Source of the DNA: Limisphaerales bacterium
GTDB taxonomy: Bacteria > Verrucomicrobiota > Verrucomicrobiia > Limisphaerales > UBA1100
Length of the DNA stretch: 51,056 bases
Assembly (NCBI GenBank): GCA_014382585.1
Contig: JACNJL010000020.1
Location: forward strand, 44,994 to 96,049
Reading direction: 5' to 3'
Shown here: piece after piece, positions 1 through 8,476 of the stretch
How the letters are laid out: the number at the start of each line of letters is the position of its first letter
How positions within the stretch are numbered: position 1 is the stretch's first letter
The notes under the pieces: model-generated
Seen by the model: only the letters and a program-made list of their open reading frames with translations
Told to the model about the DNA's origin: nothing
Databases searched by the model: none
Translations under genes and position numbers: made by a program

Positions 1-86
1 CCGCCGGAGCTGGCGCGGGTGCCGCCGGAGCTGGCGCGGGTACCGCCGGAGCTGGCGCGGGTACCGCCGGAGCTGGCGCGGGTGCC
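1..86. repeat. 21-bp tandem repeat, about four copies
   Basis: Four near-identical 21-bp units (core GCCGGAGCTGGCGCGGGT) run head to tail from the window edge. They differ only by G/A at one position. The period is a multiple of three, so either reading frame is kept; on the minus strand each unit encodes seven residues of the APAPAVP type. Confidence 0.85.
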
Positions 87-370
87 ATCGGGGGAGTTTC
101 TGATAAAACGCCACCAACTAAAGGTTTAGTTTCTTCTCCGCCAATTGCGGGAGGCGGCGCGGGAATAGGCGCTCCACCGGGAGGCGGCGCGGGAATAGGC
201 GCTCCACCGGGGGGCGGTGCGGGAATAGGCGCTCCACCGGGGGGCGGTGCGGGAACAGGCGCTCCACCGGGCGGCGGCGCGGGAACAGGCGCTCCACCGG
301 GCGGCGGTGCCGGGACAGGTGCGCCGCCGGGCGGCGGCGCGGGCGGTTGTGGCGGTTGGCCCTCGCTCAT
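1..370 (-). CDS. Proline/glycine/alanine-rich repeat protein, N-terminal part (cut by window edge)
   Basis: An open minus-strand frame starts at an ATG at 370 and runs 123 codons off the left edge with no stop. It begins MSEGQPPQPPAPPP, then has about six copies of a ten-residue unit (APPPGGAPVP or APPPGGAPIP), a short linker containing GGEETKPLVGG, and about four copies of a seven-residue APAPAVP-type unit. An in-frame stop lies just upstream of the ATG. The differences between copies are conservative in this frame (Val/Ile, Ala/Val). The rest of the protein is outside the window, so its function is unknown; it looks like a disordered N-terminal tail. A plus-strand frame across the same DNA also stays open and ends at a TAG at 375-377, giving a Gly/Ala-rich C-terminus. 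I prefer the minus frame for its clean start and composition, but the strand is not certain. Confidence 0.5.
   Translation of the reverse strand, partial: MSEGQPPQPPAPPPGGAPVPAPPPGGAPVPAPPPGGAPVPAPPPGGAPIPAPPPGGAPIPAPPPGGAPIPAPPPAIGGEETKPLVGGVLSETPPMAPAPAPAVPAPAPAVPAPAPAAPAPAPA
149..356. repeat. 30-bp tandem repeat, about seven copies
   Basis: About seven units of 30 bp with the core GGCGCTCCACCGGG, most differing at one or two positions. The period keeps the frame and codes a ten-residue Pro/Gly unit on the minus strand. It probably expands and contracts by slippage and could vary between strains. Confidence 0.85.
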
Positions 371-555
371 GAGTTAGTTGTTCGGTTGATAAATCAGGAT
401 TACAAATCCCGAAAGCTATTGCCGCAAACCGCGAGTTATTACCACCCGCACCTCCAAGTGTCTACCACATTCCCCATGCCCGCACCGCATCCACACCCCG
501 CCCAAGCTTGCCCACCCGCGCCTAAAACTCTATCTTCACCCCACACCATATTATT

Positions 556-1596
556 ATGAATGCACTCATCGCCGCTCTGCTCGTATCCGTTTCCGCCGGA
601 AAAGATAATCAACTACGGCTTTACGATTTCAATCCCGCCAACGGTGCCCTCGTCGAACGCGCCAAAATTAACCTCCCCGGCTCACCCGGCGCCCAATGCC
701 TCAGCCCCGATGGCAACCACCTCTACGTCGCCGTCCGCAACGTAAACAGCGTCGCCGCCTTCCGCATTAATCACGCCAAAAAAACTCTTGAACCCCTTGG
801 CCTCACCGACATCGGCGCCAACGCCGCCTATGTTTCCACCGACCGCACCGGCCGCACCCTCCTCTGGGCCAGCTATAGCGGCGGCGAAGTGGGCACTCAT
901 TCCATTGCTCAAAATGGGGCTGTGGAAAAAACCGCGCTCAGTCGAATCAAAACCGAACGCTGCGCCCATGCGATCCTAACCGACCCTGCCAACCGTTACG
1001 CCTACGTCCCCCACACCGGCCCCAACGCCGTCTACCAATTCACCTTCGATGCCGCCACCGGCAAACTCGCCCCGCATCCCCAGCCCAAGGTGCACCCCGC
1101 CGCCGGCCTTGAACCACGCCACCTCGCCTTCCATCCCACACTCCCCGTCATTTATTTTGATGACGAAAAAGGCGACAGCGTCACCACCTACCAACGCTCC
1201 CCCAAAACCGGCAAACTCGTCCCCATCCAAACCGCCTCCACACTCCCCGCCGGATTCGACGGCGCAAAAAATTCCTGCGCCGACATTGAAATTACCGCCG
1301 ACGGCAAATTCGTCTACGCCTCCAACCGCGGCCACAACTCCATTGCCACCTTCGCCGTTGACCCCAGGACCGGCCGACTTAAAAGCCTCGGCCAATTCCC
1401 CACCGGCGAAGTGCCCCGTTCTTTCAACCTCGCCCCCGATAACAAATGGCTCATCGCCGCCGGCCAACGCAGTCACGATCTCCACGTCTACCGCCGCAAT
1501 CCCCTCAATGGCAAACTCATCCCCGCTGGAAAACTCCCCACTGGTCAGGGTCCCGGCTGGGTTCAATTCATCCCCGTTCACAAAGTGAAAAAGTGA
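556..1596 (+). CDS. pgl: Lactonase / 6-phosphogluconolactonase-type beta-propeller protein
   Basis: 346 residues, matching the usual length of the seven-bladed lactonase family (YbhE-type 6-phosphogluconolactonase, related to the muconate cycloisomerase propellers). Repeated blade motifs are visible: LSPDGNHLYVAVRN near the N-terminus, LAFHPTLPVIYFDDEK in the middle, ITADGKFVYASNRGHNS, and LAPDNKWLIAAGQRSHD followed by TGQGPGWVQF at the end. The family hydrolyses 6-phosphogluconolactone or other sugar lactones; the exact substrate cannot be read here. There is no convincing signal peptide, because the hydrophobic start looks like the first strand. The stop overlaps the GTG start of the next gene, so the two are probably co-transcribed. 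The 185 bp upstream hold no clear gene. Confidence 0.85.
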   Translation: MNALIAALLVSVSAGKDNQLRLYDFNPANGALVERAKINLPGSPGAQCLSPDGNHLYVAVRNVNSVAAFRINHAKKTLEPLGLTDIGANAAYVSTDRTGRTLLWASYSGGEVGTHSIAQNGAVEKTALSRIKTERCAHAILTDPANRYAYVPHTGPNAVYQFTFDAATGKLAPHPQPKVHPAAGLEPRHLAFHPTLPVIYFDDEKGDSVTTYQRSPKTGKLVPIQTASTLPAGFDGAKNSCADIEITADGKFVYASNRGHNSIATFAVDPRTGRLKSLGQFPTGEVPRSFNLAPDNKWLIAAGQRSHDLHVYRRNPLNGKLIPAGKLPTGQGPGWVQFIPVHKVKK

Positions 1597-2225
1597 GTGC
1601 CGCCGGAGAGTTCATTCAGTTCAACCCCGTGCAACTTTCCGGCACCGTGCCGGAGGATACCACCGCCCTGCGCGAAGCCTGCGCCACACTGGCCGCCCGC
1701 GATCTGCACACCAGCTACACCGGCACGCACCTCATCGGCAGCAACGGCAATGTCAGCGTGCGCCGCGCGCCGGGCTTTGTCATCACCGCCACTCAGCTCC
1801 CTTCAAAGGAAAACCTCGCGCCCGAAGATTGCGTGCACCTCGAAACCTGCGCCGGCGGGGAAGCGCGTTTTCACGGCCCCAAACTTCCTTCCTCCGAATC
1901 CATCCTGCACTGGCATCTGTTTGAAACCTTCACCGCCATCCAAGCCATCGTCCACGTCCACGAATCCAATGCACTTTTATATTCCGAATCCAACCGCGCG
2001 CGTTGGCCCGAGCTCGGCATTGTGGAATCCACCCGCGACATCGGCGGCGGCACCCTCCAAGTCGGCCAAGCCACCGCCGAAACCTTCACCACCGAGTCAG
2101 ACTACGTCATCCTAAAAAACCACCGGCCCAACTGGGACTTAGGCCGCACCGGCACCGTCGTCCTCGGCCGCACCTTGGAAGAAGCCCTCGAGCGCACACT
2201 CAAAGTTCACGAGGCGTTGAAATAA
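1593..2225 (+). CDS. Class II aldolase/adducin-family protein
   Basis: 210 residues from a GTG that overlaps the upstream TGA as GTGA, indicating translational coupling; further upstream the frame only shadows the lactonase gene. The fold is that of L-fuculose-phosphate/ribulose-phosphate aldolases. GSNGNVS at residues 49-55 is the phosphate-binding turn, SSES at 100-103 carries the acidic catalytic residue, HVH at 121-123 gives two zinc ligands, and NH at 176-177 gives the third. The family cleaves or epimerises phosphorylated sugars with a divalent metal. Pairing with a lactonase suggests sugar-acid or pentose metabolism. The substrate is not identifiable. Confidence 0.85.
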   Translation: MSAAGEFIQFNPVQLSGTVPEDTTALREACATLAARDLHTSYTGTHLIGSNGNVSVRRAPGFVITATQLPSKENLAPEDCVHLETCAGGEARFHGPKLPSSESILHWHLFETFTAIQAIVHVHESNALLYSESNRARWPELGIVESTRDIGGGTLQVGQATAETFTTESDYVILKNHRPNWDLGRTGTVVLGRTLEEALERTLKVHEALK

Positions 2226-2377
2226 TAAACACCCCTTAAGCCCTGAGCCGGAAAGGCGCAAAACTCATTCGCGAACCGGCCCCTTTAGGAATAGAAGATG
2301 GCAAAGGGTACGAGTCACCAGAACCGCCCTGCCGAGCCTTTGGAAAACAAACCCAACGCAAAGACGCAGCTAAACGA

Positions 2378-3490
2378 TTAAAGCGTAAAGTCTGGCAGCT
2401 CCACGCGCGCGCCGCCTTGTTCGGCGGATTGGTGGGCGCAGATGCCGACGGCGGTCCAGTTGGCCGCGGTTTTGGCATTCGGCCATGGGTCGCGATCCTC
2501 GACGAGGGCGGTGAGAAATTCGTTCACCATATGCGGATGACTCCCGCCGTGACCGCCGCCTTGGACGAAGGATAGGTGATCGGCGTCTTCGATGGTTTGT
2601 GTGAATTTCCGAATGGGTTCCGGCAACCGATGCGCGAAGTCGGGTATTTCGACGCGCTCGGGGATCTCCGCCTCGGGTCGCTTGGCCACGTGCAGGATGT
2701 GCGGATCGTTTTCGGCAAGCGTCCATTCAAAACTTTTCTTGGTGCCATAAACATCGATGCTCTCGCGGTACTGCCGTGCGACGTCGTACAGGCATCGCCA
2801 AATGTGCGCCGATACATCGCTGTCCTTGATTTTGATGTGGCAGCTCTCGACTGCAAATTTATTGCCGCTCTTGGCCGCGATATCATCGCGCACCGTGCCG
2901 CTGCCGAAACAACTCACATATTCCGCGAGACCGTTCACCATCCCAAGGCACGGGCTCACCACGTGCGTGGCGTAATGCATCGGGATCATTGCCTCCCAAT
3001 AGCTCGGCCAGCCGTCCATATCCTGCGGATGGCTCGCGGCGAGATATTGCAACTTGCCCAGTTCGCCCTTTTCGTACAATTCCTTAATGAACAAAAACTC
3101 GCGGCTGTAAACCACCGTCTCCGCCATCATATATTTCAAACCGGTTTCATCAACCGCTTGGCACAGCGCCTCGCAATCCTCAATCGTCGTCGCCATCGGC
3201 ACGGTGCACATCACGTGCTTCCCCGCGCGGAGGGCTTTGAGCGATTGCGCGGCGTGATCGGCAATCGGCGAGTTGATGTGTACCGCATCAATCTCCGGAT
3301 CCTTCAGCAATTCATCGTAATCGGTGTAGCGTTTCTCGATGCCAAACGCATCGGCCACCTTGCTCATCTCCGCCTCATTGCGCCGGCACACAGCGATGAG
3401 ATTGGCATTGGGATGCGCCTGATGAATGGGGATAAATTCCGCCCCAAACCCGAGGCCGACGAGCGCGATGTTGATGGTCTGTTCACTCAT
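2378..3490 (-). CDS. Gfo/Idh/MocA-family oxidoreductase, cytoplasmic, atypical EKP motif
   Basis: 370 residues with an N-terminal Rossmann fold (GLGFGA at residues 12-17) and the C-terminal alpha/beta domain of NAD(P)-dependent sugar and inositol dehydrogenases. There is no signal peptide, unlike the two Tat-exported relatives later in this window. The signature normally reading EKP is CTVP at residues 95-98, so the usual lysine that lines the active site is absent. Other family features remain, such as the helix after AGKHVMC and a histidine-containing MHYATH segment in the second domain. It may use a different catalytic residue or be a specialised subgroup. It is divergent from the M20 gene across a strong palindrome. 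Confidence 0.88.
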   Translation of the reverse strand: MSEQTINIALVGLGFGAEFIPIHQAHPNANLIAVCRRNEAEMSKVADAFGIEKRYTDYDELLKDPEIDAVHINSPIADHAAQSLKALRAGKHVMCTVPMATTIEDCEALCQAVDETGLKYMMAETVVYSREFLFIKELYEKGELGKLQYLAASHPQDMDGWPSYWEAMIPMHYATHVVSPCLGMVNGLAEYVSCFGSGTVRDDIAAKSGNKFAVESCHIKIKDSDVSAHIWRCLYDVARQYRESIDVYGTKKSFEWTLAENDPHILHVAKRPEAEIPERVEIPDFAHRLPEPIRKFTQTIEDADHLSFVQGGGHGGSHPHMVNEFLTALVEDRDPWPNAKTAANWTAVGICAHQSAEQGGARVELPDFTL

Positions 3491-3504
3491 GGATGCGGAG
3501 AATC

Positions 3505-3560
3505 TAGAAAGCTAACCGGTGAAAGTCAAAGCGCTTTGACTTTAGCCATTCAGCTTTCTA
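3505..3560. promoter_or_regulatory. Large nested palindrome, probable operator between divergent genes
   Basis: A perfect 22-bp palindrome at 3522-3543 has half-site AAAGTCAAAGC and centre 3532.5. A second pair of perfect 9-bp arms, TAGAAAGCT at 3505-3513 and AGCTTTCTA at 3552-3560, has exactly the same centre. The inner core TCAAAGCGCTTTGA has the form of LacI/GalR-family operators. It lies 15 bp before the oxidoreductase start (3490) and 33 bp before the M20 start (3593), where one regulator could act on both. No LacI-type gene is present in the window. Confidence 0.6.
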
Positions 3561-3592
3561 CCTTCGGGCATGAATTCACCGGCAAGCACACC

Positions 3593-4723
3593 ATGACCGC
3601 ACTTGAAATTGCTCAGGAACTGGTCCGCCTACCCAGCGTGAATCCGCTGCACGATGAAACCAGCGCCGGCGAGGGTGCCGTGGTCGATTGGCTGGAGCAA
3701 TGGGGCCAGTCTCACGATCTGCAAACCCTTCGCGAACCGGCACTGCCCGGGCGCGACAACATATCCTTCACCATAAAAAATGGCGACGGCCCGCATCTGT
3801 TGCTCAATGGCCACACCGACACCGTCAGCGTAACCGGCATGAGCATTGATCCCTTCAGCGGCGAAGTGCGCGACGGGCGATTATGGGGGCGCGGCTCCAC
3901 GGATATGAAAGGCCCGCTGGCGTGCATGCTCGCGGCATTGCTCGAGCTGCGCGCGCGCAACGATTGGCACGGCACGGTCACCGTTGGCTGCGTGGTGGAT
4001 GAGGAAACTGAATTTCAGGGCATCGTTAAGCTGATTGAAGGCCACGACCCGTGGGACTTCGCCGTGGTGGGCGAGCCCACCGAATTACGCGTAGTGCGCG
4101 GCTGCAAAGGTTGCCTCCGAACGGTCGTCCGCGTCCGCGGCCGCGCCGCGCACAGCAGCGATCCCGCCCAAGGCCGCAACGCCATCGTCGGCATGGCGCC
4201 GATGCTGGAAGCAATGCAGGAATTTTTTGATACGGAAATCAGCCAGTTCACCCGCGAAGGCTTCAGCCCGTGCACCGGCTCGGTGGGGCTCATCGAGGGC
4301 GGCACCGCGGTGAACATCGTGCCCGACGAATGCGCCGCCACATTCGACATCCGCACCGTGCCGGGACAGGACACCGCCGCCACTTCCACCGCATTAGAAA
4401 AATTCGTTCGCGAAAAAGTGGGCGAACGCGATGGATACGAATTGATTTTTGATCCGCCCTATCACGACAGCCCGAATTTTGAAACCGCCGCCGACCATCC
4501 CCTCGTACAAACCGCCTGCGCCCTCCGCGATCAACCCGCCGCCGACACCGTGGCCTTCGGCTGCGATGGCAGCAAACTCGCCGCCGTCGGCATCCCCACC
4601 ATCATCCTCGGCCCCGGCAATATCGACCAAGCCCACACCAAAGATGAGTACATCGCCCTCACCGATCTCGAAGCCGGCACGACGGTTTATGTGGATTTAG
4701 CCCGCGCGCTGTTGCCGCAGTAA
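3593..4723 (+). CDS. M20-family metallopeptidase/deacylase (ArgE/DapE-like)
   Basis: 376 residues from the ATG at 3593; the frame extends further upstream but only as a shadow of the divergent oxidoreductase. All M20 metal-site motifs are present: HTD at 74-76, STD with D104, DEE at 136-138 (general base and ligand), GEPTE with E161, and a C-terminal QAHTKDE histidine. The lid/dimer-domain histidine is in AAHSS near 187. The family uses two zincs to remove acyl groups from amino acids, as in N-acetylornithine or succinyl-diaminopimelate deacylation. Without neighbouring arginine or lysine genes the substrate stays open. The promoter probably lies at the palindrome upstream. Confidence 0.88.
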   Translation: MTALEIAQELVRLPSVNPLHDETSAGEGAVVDWLEQWGQSHDLQTLREPALPGRDNISFTIKNGDGPHLLLNGHTDTVSVTGMSIDPFSGEVRDGRLWGRGSTDMKGPLACMLAALLELRARNDWHGTVTVGCVVDEETEFQGIVKLIEGHDPWDFAVVGEPTELRVVRGCKGCLRTVVRVRGRAAHSSDPAQGRNAIVGMAPMLEAMQEFFDTEISQFTREGFSPCTGSVGLIEGGTAVNIVPDECAATFDIRTVPGQDTAATSTALEKFVREKVGERDGYELIFDPPYHDSPNFETAADHPLVQTACALRDQPAADTVAFGCDGSKLAAVGIPTIILGPGNIDQAHTKDEYIALTDLEAGTTVYVDLARALLPQ

Positions 4724-4773
4724 CCCCGGGAGGGCGATCGGGAGTGTGAACAAGGGCGGCTTGTGGCACTGCC

Positions 4774-4791
4774 GCTGGTTTGCCAGCTTTT
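4774..4791 (+). terminator. Short hairpin with T tract after the M20 gene
   Basis: Arms GCTGG (4774-4778) and CCAGC (4783-4787) with loop TTTG are followed by TTTT. The stem is short, so termination is probably weak. The hairpin covers the only alternative upstream start of the next gene (TTG at 4780), which argues for its start at 4795. Confidence 0.4.
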
Positions 4792-4794
4792 GGG

Positions 4795-7335
4795 ATGAGG
4801 TTTTTGGTTTTGTTGATTGCGTTGGCGGTTGGATTTTCAAGCTGCTCCCGCAAGCGTTCCAAACCCGTAGCTGCGCCTGGGCTCAAGACTAACAAGGTGC
4901 ATTTAAACACCCTCGAGCGCCGTGCCGATCAACGAATTTATACGCGCCTCGGCACCGAACCCTTCACCGGGCGCGCGGTTTCCAGCCATCCAAACGGCGA
5001 ACCGGCGATTGAAAAATATTTTGAAAACGGCCGGCCCCATGGCTCCCATCGCGAATGGCGCGCGGGCGGCACACGCGCCATTGAGGCCCATTTTAAAGAC
5101 GGCCAGTGGCATGGCCGCTACACCAATTTTCATCCCGACGGCCAGCCGCAATTAGAATTGCATTATGCCAACGGCCGCAAACACGGCCGCCATCGCGAGT
5201 GGCGCGCCAATGGATTATTGCTCTACACGCGCACTTGGAAGCACGGTGTGCTGACCAAAACTGAGCCCTCGCCCACGCTGCAAACAGAAGTGGACGCGCT
5301 CACCACCGAACGCGAAAGACTGGACACATCGGTGTGGACGCGCGAATTGCAGGCATTGAACCAATTCAATTCATTCAAGGAAATGGTTGGTGCCATCTTG
5401 AATGCCGACAACCCATGGGCAGAATTATCGAAAGCGCCAGTGAATTTTCAATTTGGCAAACCGCTGGCCAGCATTCCCCACGAGTGGGGGATTGAAGAAC
5501 TTCTTTTCGGCGGCACCGGCGAAGGGATCCCCGCAACCACTTGGGCATCACTCAAACAAAGTGGCTGGACCATTGCAGGAACCCAATGGCGATTGATCAA
5601 CTCTGATACCACTGAATTTACCGTGAACGCCCACCGCCCCGGCAAAGAACGCGCCACGGTGAAAGGCGAATTGCAACGGGCAAAGGGCAAGCTGAACATC
5701 ACCAAACTTCGGGTGTTCCAGCGCAGGGGCGGGCCGGTGTTTGAGTCATTGGCAACAATTGACGCAGGGGCGAAGGCGTTGCCGTTGTTGGTGCGGGATT
5801 TAGACGCGGACGGCACACCGGAGATGATTGCGGTGGGGGCCAATCGAATTTTCCGCCAGCGGGATGGGAAATTTCTCGGCACGCGCTTTGCAAAATATTT
5901 GCCGATCGGCTGCACGGCAGCGGTGTTGGCGGATTTGAATGGGGACGGCCACACAGATTTATTTGCCGTACCGCACGAGCAACCGCCCTTGTGGATTCCC
6001 GGCAACGCAAAAGGAGAGTTCGATGCATCGCCATTTCCCGTGGCCGTGCGGGCCTCACCGATGGGCCGCGCGTGGGCGTGCTCGGCGGGTGATATTGACG
6101 GCGATGGGGATCTCGATATGTGGGTGACGCAAAACCGCCCGGCCGGCCAAGGCGATCAAGGCGGCCGAATGCCCACGCCGTATTGGGACGCCAACGATGG
6201 ACATCCGGCGTATTTGTTGATGAACGATGGCAAAGGAAATTTCCGCGAGGTCACCGTGCCCGCCGGTCTCGCAGCCAAGCGCGGACGGCGCGTCACGGCC
6301 TCGGCGTTGTTGGATTTGGACGGGGATTTTGACAATGACCTCGTGATAGCCAGCGAATATGCGGGGCTCGATATTTTTTACAACAACGGCCAGGGCGTGT
6401 TCTCCGATGCCACGCCTTCGCTGGCGGCCAATCGCCACGCCTTCGGCCAAGGGCTCGCGCTGGCGGATTTCAACGGGGACGGCCGCACGGATGTGTTCCT
6501 CGCCGGTCGCAGCAGCACCACCGCGCAGCGCTTGCAGGCGATGGGGCTGGGGCACGCCGAGTTTCCAAAACACAACCGCCATCGCGCGGGCATGAGTGCG
6601 GGCAACAAATTGCTGCTCAATGACGGGCGGTTTCTCAACCCCGCCACACCGCCCGCCCTCGCGCGCACGGGCTGGAGCAGCGGCTGTGCGGTGATGGATT
6701 TTGATAATGACGGCGACGCGGATCTCTTTGTCGCCAATGGCCATCGCACCCAACAAGGCAAGCCGGACCACGATTCCACATTCTGGCGGCACACTATATA
6801 TAGTGGGAGTTCGGAAAAAAATCCTGCGTTGATGATGTTGCACGAGCAATACCAAGCCGCGCGCCAATCGTGGTGCGGCAACGAACACAACGCATTTTTT
6901 CTCAACGAAGGCCAAGGGCAATTCGTGGAAGCGGGTTTTCTGCTCGGATTGGGCCACAACTTTGACGGCCGCAGCGCGGTGAGCGCGGACGTGGACGGCG
7001 ACGGCCGGCTCGACCTCATTGTGGCGGAACAAACGCCCGCGGGCATCACGCTGCACGTGCTGCGAAACGCCGCGAAGCCAACCGGCCATTGGGTGGCCGT
7101 GCGTCTGCACGGGCGATGCATGGGCGCGCAAGTCACCGTGCACTACGAGGGAGAAGCAGCAACACAGCAAATCATCAGCGGCGATTCCTTCCGCACCCAG
7201 CACCCGGCCACGCTGCATTTTGGTTTGGGCAAGATCTCAAAAATTAACCGCATCGAAGTCCGCTGGCCCGGCGGTGCGATTACGCGTTCGGATAATCCGG
7301 CCATCGATCGCCTCCAAGAGTTGCGCCCGAAATAG
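4795..7335 (+). CDS. Lipoprotein with MORN-variant repeats, FG-GAP/VCBS repeats and a UnbV/ASPIC domain
   Basis: 846 residues. The start MRFLVLLIALAVGFSSC is a lipoprotein-type signal ending at a cysteine. Residues about 57-148 hold three to four MORN_2-type repeats (HPNGEP, ENGRPHGSHREW, DGQWHGRY, NGRKHGRHREW). From about 335 to 745 there are at least seven calcium-binding FG-GAP/VCBS loops, for example DLDADGTPE, DLNGDGHTD, DIDGDGDLD, DFNGDGRTD, DFDNDGDAD and DVDGDGRLD. Residues about 765-845 match the ASPIC/UnbV end domain (WVAVRLHG, FGLGK, VRWPGG). Such CRTAC1-like proteins are exported propellers of poorly known function. MORN repeats in front of this module are unusual. An 82-residue gap separates it from the next gene's different role, so operon membership is unclear. 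Confidence 0.85.
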   Translation: MRFLVLLIALAVGFSSCSRKRSKPVAAPGLKTNKVHLNTLERRADQRIYTRLGTEPFTGRAVSSHPNGEPAIEKYFENGRPHGSHREWRAGGTRAIEAHFKDGQWHGRYTNFHPDGQPQLELHYANGRKHGRHREWRANGLLLYTRTWKHGVLTKTEPSPTLQTEVDALTTERERLDTSVWTRELQALNQFNSFKEMVGAILNADNPWAELSKAPVNFQFGKPLASIPHEWGIEELLFGGTGEGIPATTWASLKQSGWTIAGTQWRLINSDTTEFTVNAHRPGKERATVKGELQRAKGKLNITKLRVFQRRGGPVFESLATIDAGAKALPLLVRDLDADGTPEMIAVGANRIFRQRDGKFLGTRFAKYLPIGCTAAVLADLNGDGHTDLFAVPHEQPPLWIPGNAKGEFDASPFPVAVRASPMGRAWACSAGDIDGDGDLDMWVTQNRPAGQGDQGGRMPTPYWDANDGHPAYLLMNDGKGNFREVTVPAGLAAKRGRRVTASALLDLDGDFDNDLVIASEYAGLDIFYNNGQGVFSDATPSLAANRHAFGQGLALADFNGDGRTDVFLAGRSSTTAQRLQAMGLGHAEFPKHNRHRAGMSAGNKLLLNDGRFLNPATPPALARTGWSSGCAVMDFDNDGDADLFVANGHRTQQGKPDHDSTFWRHTIYSGSSEKNPALMMLHEQYQAARQSWCGNEHNAFFLNEGQGQFVEAGFLLGLGHNFDGRSAVSADVDGDGRLDLIVAEQTPAGITLHVLRNAAKPTGHWVAVRLHGRCMGAQVTVHYEGEAATQQIISGDSFRTQHPATLHFGLGKISKINRIEVRWPGGAITRSDNPAIDRLQELRPK

Positions 7336-7354
7336 TCTGCCCTTAAACTTGCGC

Positions 7355-8476
7355 ATGCTGACACCCGAAAGCCGCCTCGCAGATTTCCCCGCGTTGGCGA
7401 ACATGGCTTATTTAAACTCCGCCGCTGAAAGCATCCCGCCCGTGTGTGTGCCCGAAGCACTGGCGCAATATGCGCGCGACAAAGGCCTCGGCATGCGCGG
7501 CCGCGGCCCGCACAATGCCACCCTCGAAGCCTGCCGCGAGGTGGCGGCGCGGATGGTGGGGCTGCAAACCGATGAAGTGTCATTTTGTTCCTGTAGTTCC
7601 GAAGCGTATAATTTACTGGCGAATGCGCTGCACCTCGGGCCGGACGATGAAGTGGTGATCACCGATTTGGATTTCCCTGCCGGTGCCACGCCGTGGCTCA
7701 ATGCTGCCACGCCGCCCAAGGTTCAATTGTGGAAAGCAAGAGATGGTGCATTGGACGCCAACGATTTGCCGGCGTTACTCAATGAACGCACGCGATTGGT
7801 GCAGGTTTCGCTGGTCAGCTTTTTTAATGGGCATCGCCTTGACTGGGCACCCTTCATCGCCGCTGTGCGCGAACACGCGCCGCACGCCAAAGTGGCGGTT
7901 GACATCACGCAGGCGCTCGGCCGCGTGGAGCTCGATTGCACCGACTTTGACATCCTCATCTCCAGCACGCACAAGTGGGTACTGGGCATTCACGGCGGCT
8001 GCATCGTGGGCATTCCCAAAAAAGGAAATAAAATCACCACCCACGCCGGCGGTTGGTTTCATTTGGAAAACGCCTTTGGCGCCGACCGCTTCGAACGGGC
8101 CGTACCCAAGCAGGGCGCGGCGAGTTTCTCGGTGGGTATGCCAAATTACGCCGCCATTTATGCGCTGAACGCCTCACTTCGCTACGTTGAAAACGTAGAC
8201 GTGGCGAACATCGCCGCGCATGCCGACCCGCTCGTTGAGCAACTGGAAGCGGGCCTCCGCGCGCTGGGCCTCACGCCGATGGCCGCGCAGCGGACGGGCA
8301 ACTTCAGCGGCATCCTTGCATTTCGGCATGCCCGATCCGATGCCATCCACCAAGCCCTCGAGGCTGCGGAGGTGCACGTGATGAATCAGGCAGGAAGAAT
8401 GCGCATGGCATTGCATGGCTACAACACGACTGCGGATGTTGAGCAATTTCTCGATGTTTTGGGAACGGCTATTTAG
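7355..8476 (+). CDS. Class V aminotransferase (cysteine desulfurase/isopenicillin-epimerase-like)
   Basis: 373 residues from the ATG at 7355, which is 19 bp after the preceding stop. The fold-type I PLP enzyme shows YLNSAAES near the start, a substrate-loop region RGRGPHNA, the PLP-contacting aspartate and glutamine in VDITQALG (about 181-187), and the Schiff-base lysine in SSTHKWVLG (about residue 206). Family members act as cysteine desulfurases, selenocysteine lyases or amino-acid epimerases. No mobile-loop cysteine of the IscS type is evident, so a role in iron-sulfur assembly is doubtful. The last 8 bp overlap the convergent TPR gene. Confidence 0.85.
   Translation: MLTPESRLADFPALANMAYLNSAAESIPPVCVPEALAQYARDKGLGMRGRGPHNATLEACREVAARMVGLQTDEVSFCSCSSEAYNLLANALHLGPDDEVVITDLDFPAGATPWLNAATPPKVQLWKARDGALDANDLPALLNERTRLVQVSLVSFFNGHRLDWAPFIAAVREHAPHAKVAVDITQALGRVELDCTDFDILISSTHKWVLGIHGGCIVGIPKKGNKITTHAGGWFHLENAFGADRFERAVPKQGAASFSVGMPNYAAIYALNASLRYVENVDVANIAAHADPLVEQLEAGLRALGLTPMAAQRTGNFSGILAFRHARSDAIHQALEAAEVHVMNQAGRMRMALHGYNTTADVEQFLDVLGTAI

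Noticed and set aside
1-370. Possible CRISPR array
   Set aside because: Repeats are contiguous without unique spacers, and both periods are multiples of three in an open frame.
2576-3592. Long open plus-strand frame upstream of the M20 deacylase
   Set aside because: It is antisense to the Gfo/Idh/MocA gene and has no family motifs; the M20 homology begins at 3593.
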